DNA of 58,767 bases from Novosphingobium sp. PC22D (GTDB lineage Bacteria; Pseudomonadota; Alphaproteobacteria; Sphingomonadales; Sphingomonadaceae), in the NCBI RefSeq assembly GCF_002556635.1, contig NZ_MWMO01000021.1:1-58767 (forward strand). The letters are read 5' to 3'. The position numbers and the translations under genes were made by a program. Within the stretch, counting starts at the first letter, position 1. Each line of letters starts with the position of its first letter. Below, in pieces: positions 33,486 through 42,360 of this stretch. A model generated the notes under the pieces. It was not told where the DNA came from, did no database searches, and saw nothing but the letters and a program-made list of their open reading frames with translations.

Positions 33486-35045
33486 CTACTCGATGCCGGA
33501 CACGCGGTCCATCCATGGCCCGAGCGGTCCCGTCGCCGCGCGGAAGGCGGCGATCGATTCGGCCGGCGCAACCGCGCCGCCAGCCTCGCTCGACAGGATC
33601 AGCATCGCCGTCGGCGCCTCGTCGAGCAGCAGCCGCGCGCGCATCGCATCGAGCTTGAGCCGCGCATTGCTGCCGGTGACGAGGTCGCCCGAGCGGTACC
33701 AGGTCACTGCGAGCCGGCCGACCCCGCGCGCGATCAGGCGCTCGGACCGGCCGCCCTCGATCGCGGCGGCGGGGGACTGCCACGACCAATCGGTATCGGG
33801 CGTCAGCGCGCCCTCGCCGAAGCCGCCGGCTTCCTTGCCTTCCGCCTGCGAACCATAGAGCGCGAAGAAGATGTCTACGGTGCGTCCCTTGCCGTCGGCA
33901 TAGCGGCCCAGCAAGCGGTGGTCGGCTCCGCCCGCGCGTGGTTCCCACCATACGGTGGGCGTATAATCGACGCGGTGCCAGCCGGGCACTTCGGGCAAGT
34001 CGATATGCCCGGGCAGCGGCGCTTCCAGGGCATTGGCGCGAAACGCCCAGAGCTGGAACACCGCGAGGATCGCCGCGAAGGCGGCGAGCGCGGTCGCGGG
34101 GCGCATTGTGCCCGCGTCGATCCAGCCCGGCAGCCGCATCGCGCGGATCGCGGCGGCATCGATCGGCGGAACGTCACCTGGCCGGTCGAAAAAGCGCCAG
34201 GCCCCGGCGATGACGAGCGCAAGCACGAGCGCGAAGAAGATCCAGCCGTAGACGAGATGGTCGATCCCCGCCGCGCGCTCGACCCCGACATATTGCGCCG
34301 CGTAGATCGTGCCCCAGGCACGCACGCCGTTAGCGAGGATCGGCACGATGATGCAGGCCGCGACCATGGCGAACCGGCGTGGCCAGCTCACGAAGCAGAC
34401 ATTGCCGGCGAGCACGCCGAAAGCGACCATGGCGATCAGGAATTTCACACCCGAACAAGCTTCGGCGACTTCGAACAGGCCTGCCTGCGTGTCGATGAAG
34501 ACGCCGTCGATATGCGCCGCAATGCCGGAGAGGTTGACGAGGAAGATCGTGATCTCGGCGGTCACCAGTTGCAGCGCGGGAACGAAGATGTCGCCGAACG
34601 GAACGAGGAAGACCATGTAGGCGAGCGGAAACAGCAGCCCCAGGCTCGCGCGCGGGCCCAGCAGCAAGGGTACCGAGGCCATCAGCAGCCCCACCGCCCC
34701 CGCCTGCCGCGCCAGATCGAGCCCCGAGAACGCGCCGAGCAGCCAGAGGAAGCCGGCGGCGAAGATCGCCAGCAGCGGCGGCCACCACGTTCGCGGTGCT
34801 ATCTTCACCAGCTCTTCGTACCGCTGCCAGACGAGCCAGACGAGGATCGCGGGGACGAGGAGCACGTGGTTGTAGGTGGAGGAATCCCACCACTGCAAGG
34901 CCATCGCCCGCCAGTCCGTCCAGAAGACGACGATCAAAACGGCCCAGACCGCCGCGAGACGCGCGATCGCGCCGCGCCATGCAGGCGTCAGGCCACTCCA
35001 GGCGGCACGCGCGGCGCTTGGCCGCAAGGCGAAATCAGGCCGCAT
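33486..35045 (-). CDS. xrtA: Exosortase A fused to an EpsI domain
   Basis: 519 aa from ATG 35045, overlapping the upstream glycosyltransferase by 11 nt. Residues 1-310 are the polytopic exosortase core, with catalytic Cys197 in VAEACSGVKF, Arg242 in NGVRAWGTI and His263 in IDHLVYGW. Residues about 325-519 form an EpsI/DUF3485 domain (PEVPGWHRVDY, VDIFFALYGSQAEGKE, VTWYRSGDL). The exosortase cleaves PEP-CTERM tails at the outer face of the inner membrane; EpsI proteins are usually separate and accompany it. The fusion is a known arrangement in sphingomonads. No PEP-CTERM substrate was found in this window. Confidence 0.95.
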   Translation of the reverse strand: MRPDFALRPSAARAAWSGLTPAWRGAIARLAAVWAVLIVVFWTDWRAMALQWWDSSTYNHVLLVPAILVWLVWQRYEELVKIAPRTWWPPLLAIFAAGFLWLLGAFSGLDLARQAGAVGLLMASVPLLLGPRASLGLLFPLAYMVFLVPFGDIFVPALQLVTAEITIFLVNLSGIAAHIDGVFIDTQAGLFEVAEACSGVKFLIAMVAFGVLAGNVCFVSWPRRFAMVAACIIVPILANGVRAWGTIYAAQYVGVERAAGIDHLVYGWIFFALVLALVIAGAWRFFDRPGDVPPIDAAAIRAMRLPGWIDAGTMRPATALAAFAAILAVFQLWAFRANALEAPLPGHIDLPEVPGWHRVDYTPTVWWEPRAGGADHRLLGRYADGKGRTVDIFFALYGSQAEGKEAGGFGEGALTPDTDWSWQSPAAAIEGGRSERLIARGVGRLAVTWYRSGDLVTGSNARLKLDAMRARLLLDEAPTAMLILSSEAGGAVAPAESIAAFRAATGPLGPWMDRVSGIE

Positions 35046-36267
35046 TGCGCGCCGCGCCCTCCGCCAGGCCAAGCATCGCGGGCAAGTCGCGTAGCTGCGC
35101 GTCCCAGTTCGCGGCAGTGAGGATGTAGCGTCGCGCGGCCCGGCCGATGTCCTGCGCGCGTTCGGGGCTCGACAAGAGCGCGCAAACGGCATCGGCTAGC
35201 GCCGCGTCGTCGCGCCCAACCCGGAAGTCCCGCCCGTCGGCCGCCGCGATGCCGGTCGCGGCTTCGCCGCTGAGCACGACGGCGCGTTCCATCGCCATCG
35301 CCTCGAGCACCTTGTTCTGCACGCCGCGCCCGATCGAGAGCGGCACCAGCGCGAGATCGGCGGTCTTTATCCACGTGCGAATGTCGGCGACGCGGCCCCA
35401 GACATAGGCCCCGCCCTGCCCGTGCCGCGCGCGCAACGACGCCGGCGGATTGCGCCCGACGACGTGGAAGGTCGCATCGGCGAAGCGTTCGCGGACGCGC
35501 GGCAGGATCGCACCGATCGCGCGTTCGGCAGCGGCGATGTTGGGAGCGTAGTCCATCTGTCCGGTGAAGATCAGCCGCGGTCCCGCCGTTTCGAGCATTG
35601 CCGGCTCGGCCGAAACCGCCGCGGGATCGAAAAACGCGGTGTCGATACCGTTGCCCATCGCCCGAACGTCCGCGCTCACGCCAAGGGGCAGGCGCGCGCG
35701 GAACAGTTCCGCCTCGGCCTCGCTGACGAGCAGGCTGACCTTGCTGCGCACGGCGAGCCGCGCTTCCTCCGCCGCGAGCAGGCGCCCTTCGCGCGCATCG
35801 ATCCACGCGCGCGGACCGGAGCCCTCGGCGGCATAGGCCTCGAACTTGGCGGAATCGACGTCGACGAAGTCCGTGACGACGCGGCCGCTGTAACCAGCGG
35901 GGACATACTGTCCCATCTGTCCCGAAAAGACGTAGATCGTCGCGATCGGACGCGTCGCGATCAGCCGCGCGACGTAGTGCGCCAGCCGGGCGCTGCGGAA
36001 CGCGGTCAGGCTCACCGGCTTGCGAGCGACGATCGCCTCGGCCCCCGCAAGCGCGAGCGGTTTGGTGCGCTCGACGAGGCAATGGCTCGCCGCGAGTTCG
36101 GCCAGCGCTGGCTCTTCCGCGAGGTCGTGCTCGTCATCGGCGAAAGTCGCGACGTGGACGGGCGCATGCGGGGCAATGTGCTTCAGGATATGATGCGAGC
36201 GGATCTTGTCGCCGCGATCGGGCGGAAACGGTATCCGGTGCGAGAGGAACAGGACTTCGCCCGTCAT
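35035..36267 (-). CDS. XrtA/PEP-CTERM system glycosyltransferase (TIGR03087-like)
   Basis: 410 aa from ATG 36267, which overlaps the FemAB stop (ATGA). The N-terminus EVLFLSHRIPFPPDRGDKIRSHHIL is diagnostic of this group, a GT-B group 1 transferase. FTGQMDYAPNIAAAERAI and the GT4-like acceptor E-x7-E region (VPLSIGRGVQNKVLEAMAMERAVV) define the donor half. Expected to add a sugar from a nucleotide-sugar to the lipid-linked repeat unit at the cytosolic face. Confidence 0.93.
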   Translation of the reverse strand: MTGEVLFLSHRIPFPPDRGDKIRSHHILKHIAPHAPVHVATFADDEHDLAEEPALAELAASHCLVERTKPLALAGAEAIVARKPVSLTAFRSARLAHYVARLIATRPIATIYVFSGQMGQYVPAGYSGRVVTDFVDVDSAKFEAYAAEGSGPRAWIDAREGRLLAAEEARLAVRSKVSLLVSEAEAELFRARLPLGVSADVRAMGNGIDTAFFDPAAVSAEPAMLETAGPRLIFTGQMDYAPNIAAAERAIGAILPRVRERFADATFHVVGRNPPASLRARHGQGGAYVWGRVADIRTWIKTADLALVPLSIGRGVQNKVLEAMAMERAVVLSGEAATGIAAADGRDFRVGRDDAALADAVCALLSSPERAQDIGRAARRYILTAANWDAQLRDLPAMLGLAEGAARNAA

Positions 36268-37352
36268 CCCAGGCCCCGCGAAATCCATGGGCCGAGGCGA
36301 TTGGCCAGCCCCAGCGGCAGGCGCTGCCAGACCGCGATCTGGAGCGCGTGCTTGGCGCTGGTCGGATCGGCGTCGCGCGGCTTGGCGCCGGGCGCGGTCC
36401 AGCTCGCGTAGGCGAGCGGTTCGGGCTCGAAGCCCCAGTTGCGCTTGAAGTGGTAGGCGCCGCTCCCGGTCTTGGACCGGCCGAAATCGAAGTGCGTGCA
36501 GCCGCGCGCGCGGGCATGGCGCATCAGTTCGAAATACATCCGGTCGTTGGCGCGCAGCCGCCGCGCGTCCCATACGCCGCCGCCCCAATAGGGCATCACC
36601 GCGCCGCGATGGTAGAGCGAGAGCACGCTTGCAACCGGGCGGCCCTGGTCGCGCACGGTGAGGACGTCGGCGTCTTCGCCGAACCGGTCGAGCACCGCGT
36701 CGAACAGCGCGCGCGGGAAGACCGGGGTGCCGAGGTTGCGCACGCTCTCGGCATAGACGGCGTGGTGCGCCTCGCGGTCGGCCGGCCCCGAGCCGACGTC
36801 GATGGTGAAATCATTGGCAAGCCCCTTGCGGACTTCGGCGCGCTGCTTGCGCGGGATCGCCTTCAACTGCGCATCGTCGTCGGCGGCGAGAGCGATCACG
36901 AAGCCGCAGTGCGAATCCGTGCGCCGCGTCCAGCCGTCCCGCTGATCAGGCACCGTCCCGCCGCGCAGCTCGACGCTCGGGCAAGAGCGGCGCGAGGCCA
37001 GTTCCTCGAGCGCCGCGAACATCGCTTCCGGATCGGCGCCCTGCCCTTCGAGAAGCCCGCCGCCGACACCGAACCCGCTCGAAGCGAGCACCGCGCCGAA
37101 GATCGGCGAGCGGATCTCGTGGAGCGGCAGATAGGCGGCAATGTCACCGCCCCGCTCGCCGATGAGCGCCAGCGCGGAATTGCCGGTGCCATGCGCCACA
37201 GCCTCAAGCCAGGCCGGTCGGTGAAACGGCGTGCCCCCGGGGTGACCGGCGACAAAGCGCTCGATCGCGGCCCGCTCGTCGGGATCGCGCAGATCGGCAA
37301 GCCGGACCATCGTGCGCGCGCCGGCACCAAGCGGGGAGAACGGCGCGTTCAT
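36264..37352 (-). CDS. FemAB family XrtA/PEP-CTERM system-associated protein
   Basis: 362 aa, two GNAT-like halves. FHRPAWLEAVAHGTG, AVLASSGFGVGGG, YWGGGVWDARRLRANDRMYFELMRHARARGC and FDFGRSKTGSGAYHFKRNWGFEPEPL are the FemAB family pattern. In peptidoglycan the fold transfers aminoacyl groups from tRNA; in this locus it probably transfers an acyl or aminoacyl group onto a sugar. Its ATG overlaps the deacetylase stop, and its stop overlaps the glycosyltransferase start. Confidence 0.92.
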   Translation of the reverse strand: MNAPFSPLGAGARTMVRLADLRDPDERAAIERFVAGHPGGTPFHRPAWLEAVAHGTGNSALALIGERGGDIAAYLPLHEIRSPIFGAVLASSGFGVGGGLLEGQGADPEAMFAALEELASRRSCPSVELRGGTVPDQRDGWTRRTDSHCGFVIALAADDDAQLKAIPRKQRAEVRKGLANDFTIDVGSGPADREAHHAVYAESVRNLGTPVFPRALFDAVLDRFGEDADVLTVRDQGRPVASVLSLYHRGAVMPYWGGGVWDARRLRANDRMYFELMRHARARGCTHFDFGRSKTGSGAYHFKRNWGFEPEPLAYASWTAPGAKPRDADPTSAKHALQIAVWQRLPLGLANRLGPWISRGLG

Positions 37353-38221
37353 GCCGCCAGCGCGACCGCGCGCTCCGCCTCGCGCGCGGCGATCGCGTCC
37401 ATGCGGCTCCAGCGAAACTCGGCGAGGAGCTGGCGCAGCTTGGGCGCCATCTGCTCAAGGTTGGTGTAGTGCCGGATGCGCGATCTGATCGGAGCGCCGG
37501 CCATGCGCGGCTGGTCCGGGTCGATCTCCCATGGGTGGAAATAGAAGATCGCGGGCCGGCCTTCCCGGCGGTTCACCTGCCGGATCGCCCAGCGCGAAAA
37601 GCCGTAGGGCAGCACGCGGAAGAATCCGCCGCCGCCCGCCGCAAGCCGCCGCCCCGCGAATGTCGCCGTCGTCACCGGGATCTCGACGAGATCAGACGAG
37701 GGCAGCGGCCGGAAGGCGAAGCGCGGCGCCTCGCGCCAGCCGTAGTGGTCGTGCGCGATCGGCGCGACGCTCGAGCTGTAGGCGAAGCCATGTTCGGCAA
37801 GTATCTCGTAGGCCCACGGCGTGCGCTGGTCGATCGAGAAGCTCGGCGCGCGGTAGCCGGCGACGCGCACGCCCGCCGCGTCCTCGATTGCCTTGCGGCT
37901 GATCTCGATGTCGCGCGCGAAGGCCTCGCGCCCGAGGCGGAACACCCGATCATGCTCGAGCCCGTGGCTCGCGATCTCGTGGCCCTGCTCGACGATACGG
38001 CGCATCAGCGCGGGATGGCGCTGCGCCACCCAGCCGAGTGTGAAGAACGTCGCCTTGACCTCGGCCTCGTCGAACATCGCGAGGATCAGGTCGCAGTTGC
38101 GCTCTACCCGGTCGACGAGCGAACCCCAGTCCGCCTTGTCGATCACGGTTTCGAACGCGCCGACCTGGAACCAGTCCTCCACGTCGACCGAAAGACCGTT
38201 GGCCGGTCCGCTGGCAGTCAT
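37349..38221 (-). CDS. XrtA system polysaccharide deacetylase (NodB-like)
   Basis: 290 aa from ATG 38221, which has a near-perfect AAGGAGGT 6 nt upstream. NodB motifs: SVDVEDWFQ (catalytic Asp and metal Asp), SHGLEHDRV (metal His pair), and GYRAPSFSI. A C-terminal DUF3473-like part (FHPWEIDPDQPR, RHYTNLEQMAPKLRQLL) is typical of the XrtA-linked deacetylases. Removes N-acetyl groups from the exopolysaccharide, probably in the cytosol or at the membrane. Confidence 0.94.
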   Translation of the reverse strand: MTASGPANGLSVDVEDWFQVGAFETVIDKADWGSLVDRVERNCDLILAMFDEAEVKATFFTLGWVAQRHPALMRRIVEQGHEIASHGLEHDRVFRLGREAFARDIEISRKAIEDAAGVRVAGYRAPSFSIDQRTPWAYEILAEHGFAYSSSVAPIAHDHYGWREAPRFAFRPLPSSDLVEIPVTTATFAGRRLAAGGGGFFRVLPYGFSRWAIRQVNRREGRPAIFYFHPWEIDPDQPRMAGAPIRSRIRHYTNLEQMAPKLRQLLAEFRWSRMDAIAAREAERAVALAA

Positions 38222-38262
38222 GCGCGTACCTCCTTCGCTGGCGCGAAACCCCGCGAGATGGT

Positions 38263-39492
38263 TCAGGCCGCCTCGCGCTGGCCCTCGCCGCTCTCGATCC
38301 ATTCGATGAGCATCGTCAGCGTATGGCGAAGCGTGCGGTCCTGTTCGGAAAGCCGCGCTTCGAGCCGCTCAACCTCGGCGGTGAGCCGCGCGATCTCGGC
38401 GGCATCTTCTGCGGAGCGATCGGCGGCCGATGCGGCGGCCGCGCCCTCCTCGACCGAATTGGCAAGCTCGATCACCGCGTTCTGCAACTCGTGGATCTGC
38501 GCATCTCGCTCGGCGAGCGACGCTTCGAGCCGCGCGATCGCCGCGCTGTCTGCGGGCGGAACGACCACGGTCTGACGCGGCGCTTCGGCCCTGCCTTCTT
38601 CCGCCTGCGCGGCGGGTGCGGGCTCCTCAGGCTCTTTCCCCGCCGCCGGCGAAGGCGTCGGGCTGACCAGCGAAAGCGTGCCGTCGGCGGTCAGCTCTTC
38701 GAGCACCTGATGGAGCATGGTGCCGTCGATGCGCGTGCGCTGCTCGACCGCGCCGAGCAGCAGCAGGCGATTGACGATCTGGTTGATCCGGCGCGGAATG
38801 CCGCCGGTCGCCTCGTGGATCTCGGCAAAGACGCGCTGGTCGAAGGTCGGATTGCCGTTCCAGCCGACGCACTTCATGCGGTGCTCGATGTAGGGCTGCA
38901 CCTCCTTGGCGTCCATCGCGTCGAGATGGTGCGCCGCGATCACGCGCTGGCGGAGCTGGTCGAGCTCGGGATGCTCGAGCAGCGTCGTGCGGAACTCGGG
39001 CTGGCCGAGCAGCAGCGTCTGCAGCAGGGGATAGGAGCCGAGCTGGAAGTTCGAGAGCATACGCAGCTCCTCGAGCGCGCTGATCTCGAGGTTCTGCGAT
39101 TCGTCGACGATCAGCAGGCAGCGCCGGCCCGCACGCGCTTCCTCATGAAAGAAGTTCTCGATCATGCCGAGCGCGCTGGCCTTGTCGTGCCCCTCGATCA
39201 CCAGGCCGAACGCCTGCGCGACGACATGGACGATCTCCTCGCCGTCGAGCTTGCTGGTCACGACCTGCGCGGCGGTGAGCCGAGCCGGGTCGATCGTCGC
39301 CATCAGATGGGCGACCAGCGTCGACTTACCCGATCCGACCTCGCCGGTGATGACCACGAAGCCCTCACCCTGCGCAAGACCATAGCCGAGGTAGGACAGC
39401 GCCTTGCGGTGCGTCTTGCTCTCGAAATAGAACGCGGGGTCCGGGGTGAGTTGGAAGGGCCGTCCCTCAAGTCCGTAAAAGTCGTCGAACAT
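38263..39492 (-). CDS. XrtA system-associated ATPase (TIGR03015-like, ExeA family)
   Basis: 409 aa. The ExeA-type AAA domain has the N-terminal FYGLEGRPFQLTPDPAFYF, Walker A GEVGSGKS (50-57) and Walker B CLLIVDESQNL. GIPRRINQIVNRLLLLGAVE is the family lid. Residues about 320-395 form a predicted coiled coil (ERDAQIHELQNAVIELA, then EIARLTAEVERLEARLSEQD). It may energise assembly of the export complex through its coiled coil. It lies between the outer-membrane protein and deacetylase genes. Confidence 0.92.
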   Translation of the reverse strand: MFDDFYGLEGRPFQLTPDPAFYFESKTHRKALSYLGYGLAQGEGFVVITGEVGSGKSTLVAHLMATIDPARLTAAQVVTSKLDGEEIVHVVAQAFGLVIEGHDKASALGMIENFFHEEARAGRRCLLIVDESQNLEISALEELRMLSNFQLGSYPLLQTLLLGQPEFRTTLLEHPELDQLRQRVIAAHHLDAMDAKEVQPYIEHRMKCVGWNGNPTFDQRVFAEIHEATGGIPRRINQIVNRLLLLGAVEQRTRIDGTMLHQVLEELTADGTLSLVSPTPSPAAGKEPEEPAPAAQAEEGRAEAPRQTVVVPPADSAAIARLEASLAERDAQIHELQNAVIELANSVEEGAAAASAADRSAEDAAEIARLTAEVERLEARLSEQDRTLRHTLTMLIEWIESGEGQREAA

Positions 39493-39510
39493 GGTCTGGT
39501 ATTCCCTGTC

Positions 39511-41235
39511 CTAGAAGCTGTAGCGCACGCCCAGCAGGGCGGACGCGTTCCAAATGTCGTCGATCGCATCGTCGCGCTTGGTCCCATCGATGCCAACCGC
39601 GGCCGAAGCCGAAAGGTGGGGTGTCAGCGAACGATTGTAGGCCGCCGTCGCGCCGATGCCGGTCACGTCGCCGGTGAGCGCATCGCTGCTGTCGATCCAG
39701 CTAGCATAGACGTTGCCCGAGATCGCCGAGCGCATGTCGAGTTCCTTGCTCACGAAAGCCGACATCCAGTAGGCCTCGTCGATCACGCCGTTCGCCGCCG
39801 CCAGCACGGTTCCGGGGGCGGCGATGAACTTGCGGCGATCGTAGCCCGCGCCGATTCCCGCGCTGACGCGGCCGAATGCGACGGTATAGCTGCCGCTCAC
39901 GCCGCGCGCGCGGAAGGTCGATGAGCGCACGCTGCCGAGCGCGCTGTTGAGGCAGTTGCTGCCCTCGAGCGAATCGACGCAGCCGCGCAAGTCGCCCGAA
40001 AGCGGATCGCGCACCACTTCGAAGTCCGTCGGGAGCGAATTGAGCGAGCGGGTAAGCTGGCCGCCGAAACCGGCGACGTTATCGTAGACGGCCACACTCA
40101 GCAGGCTGCGCCTGTCGGGCGCGTAGGAAAACGTGCCGGTCACGCTGGTCGAGCCGTAGCGGCGGCCAAGATGCGCGGTGAGCGAGGTGCGGCTGCTCGG
40201 GCGCCACATCACGCCGACGTCCCAGATCAGCCCGTCGACGTCGTAGGCGATCTGCCGCGGCGCGCTCTTGTCGGTGACGTAGCGACCGTTCGAGCCGACC
40301 ACCGGCAGACCGTCGGCGTCGCGCAGCGCATCGCGCGAGGAAATCTCGACGTCCTCGTAGCCGACCGCGCCCGTGGCCTGCAGCGTGCGGCCGACCGGAA
40401 CGGTGACGATGCCGCGCACCTGTATGTCACGCACGCGCTGGTCGAGGTTCGAGATGTCTTCCTGATAGTAGCTCGCGCCACCGCCGAGGCCCACGGGCAG
40501 CACCGTGCCCGGCGCGACGCCCGCCTCGACATCGGCGACATGCGAGACGCTCTCGTCGAAGACGTCGGCGGCCGCCCCGCCGGGCGTGGCGACGAAGGCG
40601 TCGGATTGTTCGACGCGCGTGTAGCCGATGCGATAGTTCGCCGCGATCGTGGCGTCACCCGCGCGCGTCGCGAACGAGGGCCCTGCGTAGACCGAATATA
40701 TCTGCGTCGCGGTATCGTCGAATTGCGAACCGCCGGGCACCGAGGTGCCGCCGTTGTCGATCTCGCTGCGCGTCGCGAGACCCCCCGCCTGGACCGTCAG
40801 CCCCGGAGCCACGGTCGCATAGCCGTTGACGAGGCCGCTGATCGAATCGCCGTCCTGCGTATCCTTGCCCCAGCCGAACTGGCGCGTGTAGCGAACCGAC
40901 ATGGCAACGCCGGTGTTGCGCCCCGAGATGACCCCGTCGACGCCCGCGGAGAGCTGCGAATAGGTCACCACGTCGTCGCCCGGCGAAAGCCGCGCCGTAA
41001 CGACTTGCGCCGCCTCGATATAGGGCGTGACTTCGAAAGTCTTGCCCTGCCCCCTCGGGCGCGAGGCGCGCGGGGATTCCCCGTCGGGTTCGCTCATTGC
41101 CGAGCCGCCGTCGCTGACATCGCCGTAGCCGATCGACTGCGCCGCCGCCGGCGCGGCCGACGCGCCGAGGACGAGGATCGCCAGCGCGGCGGGGACGGGC
41201 GAGAACCGCCCGGATCGGATCGTGCCGCTGATCAT
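39511..41235 (-). CDS. XrtA system outer-membrane beta-barrel protein (TIGR03016-like)
   Basis: 574 aa from ATG 41235, which overlaps the kinase stop. A signal peptide with AxA cleavage (PAAAQS near 33) precedes a linker and then TPYIEAAQVVTARLSPGDDVVTYSQ, the family's opening strand. The remainder alternates short amphipathic strands and ends in the outer-membrane signature (LLGVRYSF, terminal Phe). Likely an outer-membrane component of the polysaccharide secretion machinery. The longer frame reaching 41568 lies inside the kinase gene and was discarded. Confidence 0.9.
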   Translation of the reverse strand: MISGTIRSGRFSPVPAALAILVLGASAAPAAAQSIGYGDVSDGGSAMSEPDGESPRASRPRGQGKTFEVTPYIEAAQVVTARLSPGDDVVTYSQLSAGVDGVISGRNTGVAMSVRYTRQFGWGKDTQDGDSISGLVNGYATVAPGLTVQAGGLATRSEIDNGGTSVPGGSQFDDTATQIYSVYAGPSFATRAGDATIAANYRIGYTRVEQSDAFVATPGGAAADVFDESVSHVADVEAGVAPGTVLPVGLGGGASYYQEDISNLDQRVRDIQVRGIVTVPVGRTLQATGAVGYEDVEISSRDALRDADGLPVVGSNGRYVTDKSAPRQIAYDVDGLIWDVGVMWRPSSRTSLTAHLGRRYGSTSVTGTFSYAPDRRSLLSVAVYDNVAGFGGQLTRSLNSLPTDFEVVRDPLSGDLRGCVDSLEGSNCLNSALGSVRSSTFRARGVSGSYTVAFGRVSAGIGAGYDRRKFIAAPGTVLAAANGVIDEAYWMSAFVSKELDMRSAISGNVYASWIDSSDALTGDVTGIGATAAYNRSLTPHLSASAAVGIDGTKRDDAIDDIWNASALLGVRYSF

Positions 41236-42350
41236 GCCTTGTATCCGTAGTATGAGCCGAAGCGGCGTCCGCTCGGGGAGAACTGTGCCGCGTTCAGCAG
41301 GAGCTGGATGTTCGGGCAGGCGTCGAGCAGCGAGATCGCGTCGTCGAGCGCGCCCTGCCCCGTCCGGTCCGCGCGCACGACGATGACCGCCTGGCCGACG
41401 TGGCGCGCGAGTTCGGCGGCAGGCGAAGCGGCGAGAACCGGGGGCGAATCGAAGATGACGATGCGGTGCGGCGCGCCCTGCGTCAGCCGGTCGAGCACGC
41501 GCGCGGTCCGGGTCGAGCGCAGGTATTCGCTGTCCGAACTGGTCGTGTCGCCGGCGGGCAGGACCCACAGGCCGGGAATGTCGGTGCCGATGACGAATTC
41601 GGCCGGATCGGCGCTCTCGTCGATCAGCGCGTCCATCAGGCCGGGGCCGCCGGGGAGGCCCAGCGTGCTGAGGATCGACGGCTTGGCGGTGTCGGCATCG
41701 ACCAGCAGCACCTCGCTTTCGCGCTCGGCCGCGATCGAGAGCGCGAGATTGACCGAGCAGAAGGTCTTGCCCTCGCCCGGATGGGGCGAACAGATCAGGA
41801 TTCGCTGCGCCGCCGCGCCCGCCTGCTGGCGCCGCAGGTCGGCCGCCTGGACGAGAAGCTGGCGCTTCACGATGCGGAATTCCTCGAGCAGCGCGGTAAC
41901 CGAGCCTTCGGGCACGATCAGCCCCTGCTCGCGCAGATGCGCGCGATCGACCGGATGGTGCGGGCCGGAAAAGCGGACCGGCTCCACCTTGTCGAGCCCG
42001 ACCACGACCGACGGCTTGGCGCGCGGCGGCTGCGCGTCCGCCGGAGCCTCCGCGCCGGAATCGGCCCTCGGCGTCATGCCGTATCCGCCGTCCGCGTCAT
42101 CCTTCGCCGCGTCAGCCTCGGCCGGGAGGTCAGCCTGCGGGGCGGGCTTCGCCGGAGAGGATGCCTCGCGCAGCTTGCGGCGCGTGGGCGGAATGCGATC
42201 CTTGGGGATCGGCGGCGCGGTGAAGCTCTTGATGTCGAAGTGCTTTACGGCGCGCTCGAACAGCGTACCCGATCCCTCGGCCTTGCCGGGTTCGGTGTCG
42301 CTCTTCTCCGGTTCCTGATCGGGGAGCGGGATCTTGCTGTGATTGGTCAT
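41232..42350 (-). CDS. Bacterial tyrosine kinase (BY-kinase, XrtA system, CapB/CpsD type)
   Basis: 372 aa. Walker A CSPHPGEGKT with ICSPHP is the XrtA-kinase type; Walker A' is VLLVDADTAKP; Walker B lies in RIVIFDSPPVLA. A 110-residue Pro/Ala/Glu-rich N-terminal extension precedes it. The C-terminus SYYGYKA has three Tyr, a short autophosphorylation cluster. Partner of the separate Wzz-like chain-length protein immediately upstream (10 nt gap). It controls polymer length and export by cycles of phosphorylation. Confidence 0.93.
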   Translation of the reverse strand: MTNHSKIPLPDQEPEKSDTEPGKAEGSGTLFERAVKHFDIKSFTAPPIPKDRIPPTRRKLREASSPAKPAPQADLPAEADAAKDDADGGYGMTPRADSGAEAPADAQPPRAKPSVVVGLDKVEPVRFSGPHHPVDRAHLREQGLIVPEGSVTALLEEFRIVKRQLLVQAADLRRQQAGAAAQRILICSPHPGEGKTFCSVNLALSIAAERESEVLLVDADTAKPSILSTLGLPGGPGLMDALIDESADPAEFVIGTDIPGLWVLPAGDTTSSDSEYLRSTRTARVLDRLTQGAPHRIVIFDSPPVLAASPAAELARHVGQAVIVVRADRTGQGALDDAISLLDACPNIQLLLNAAQFSPSGRRFGSYYGYKA

Positions 42351-42360
42351 CCGCCCCTCC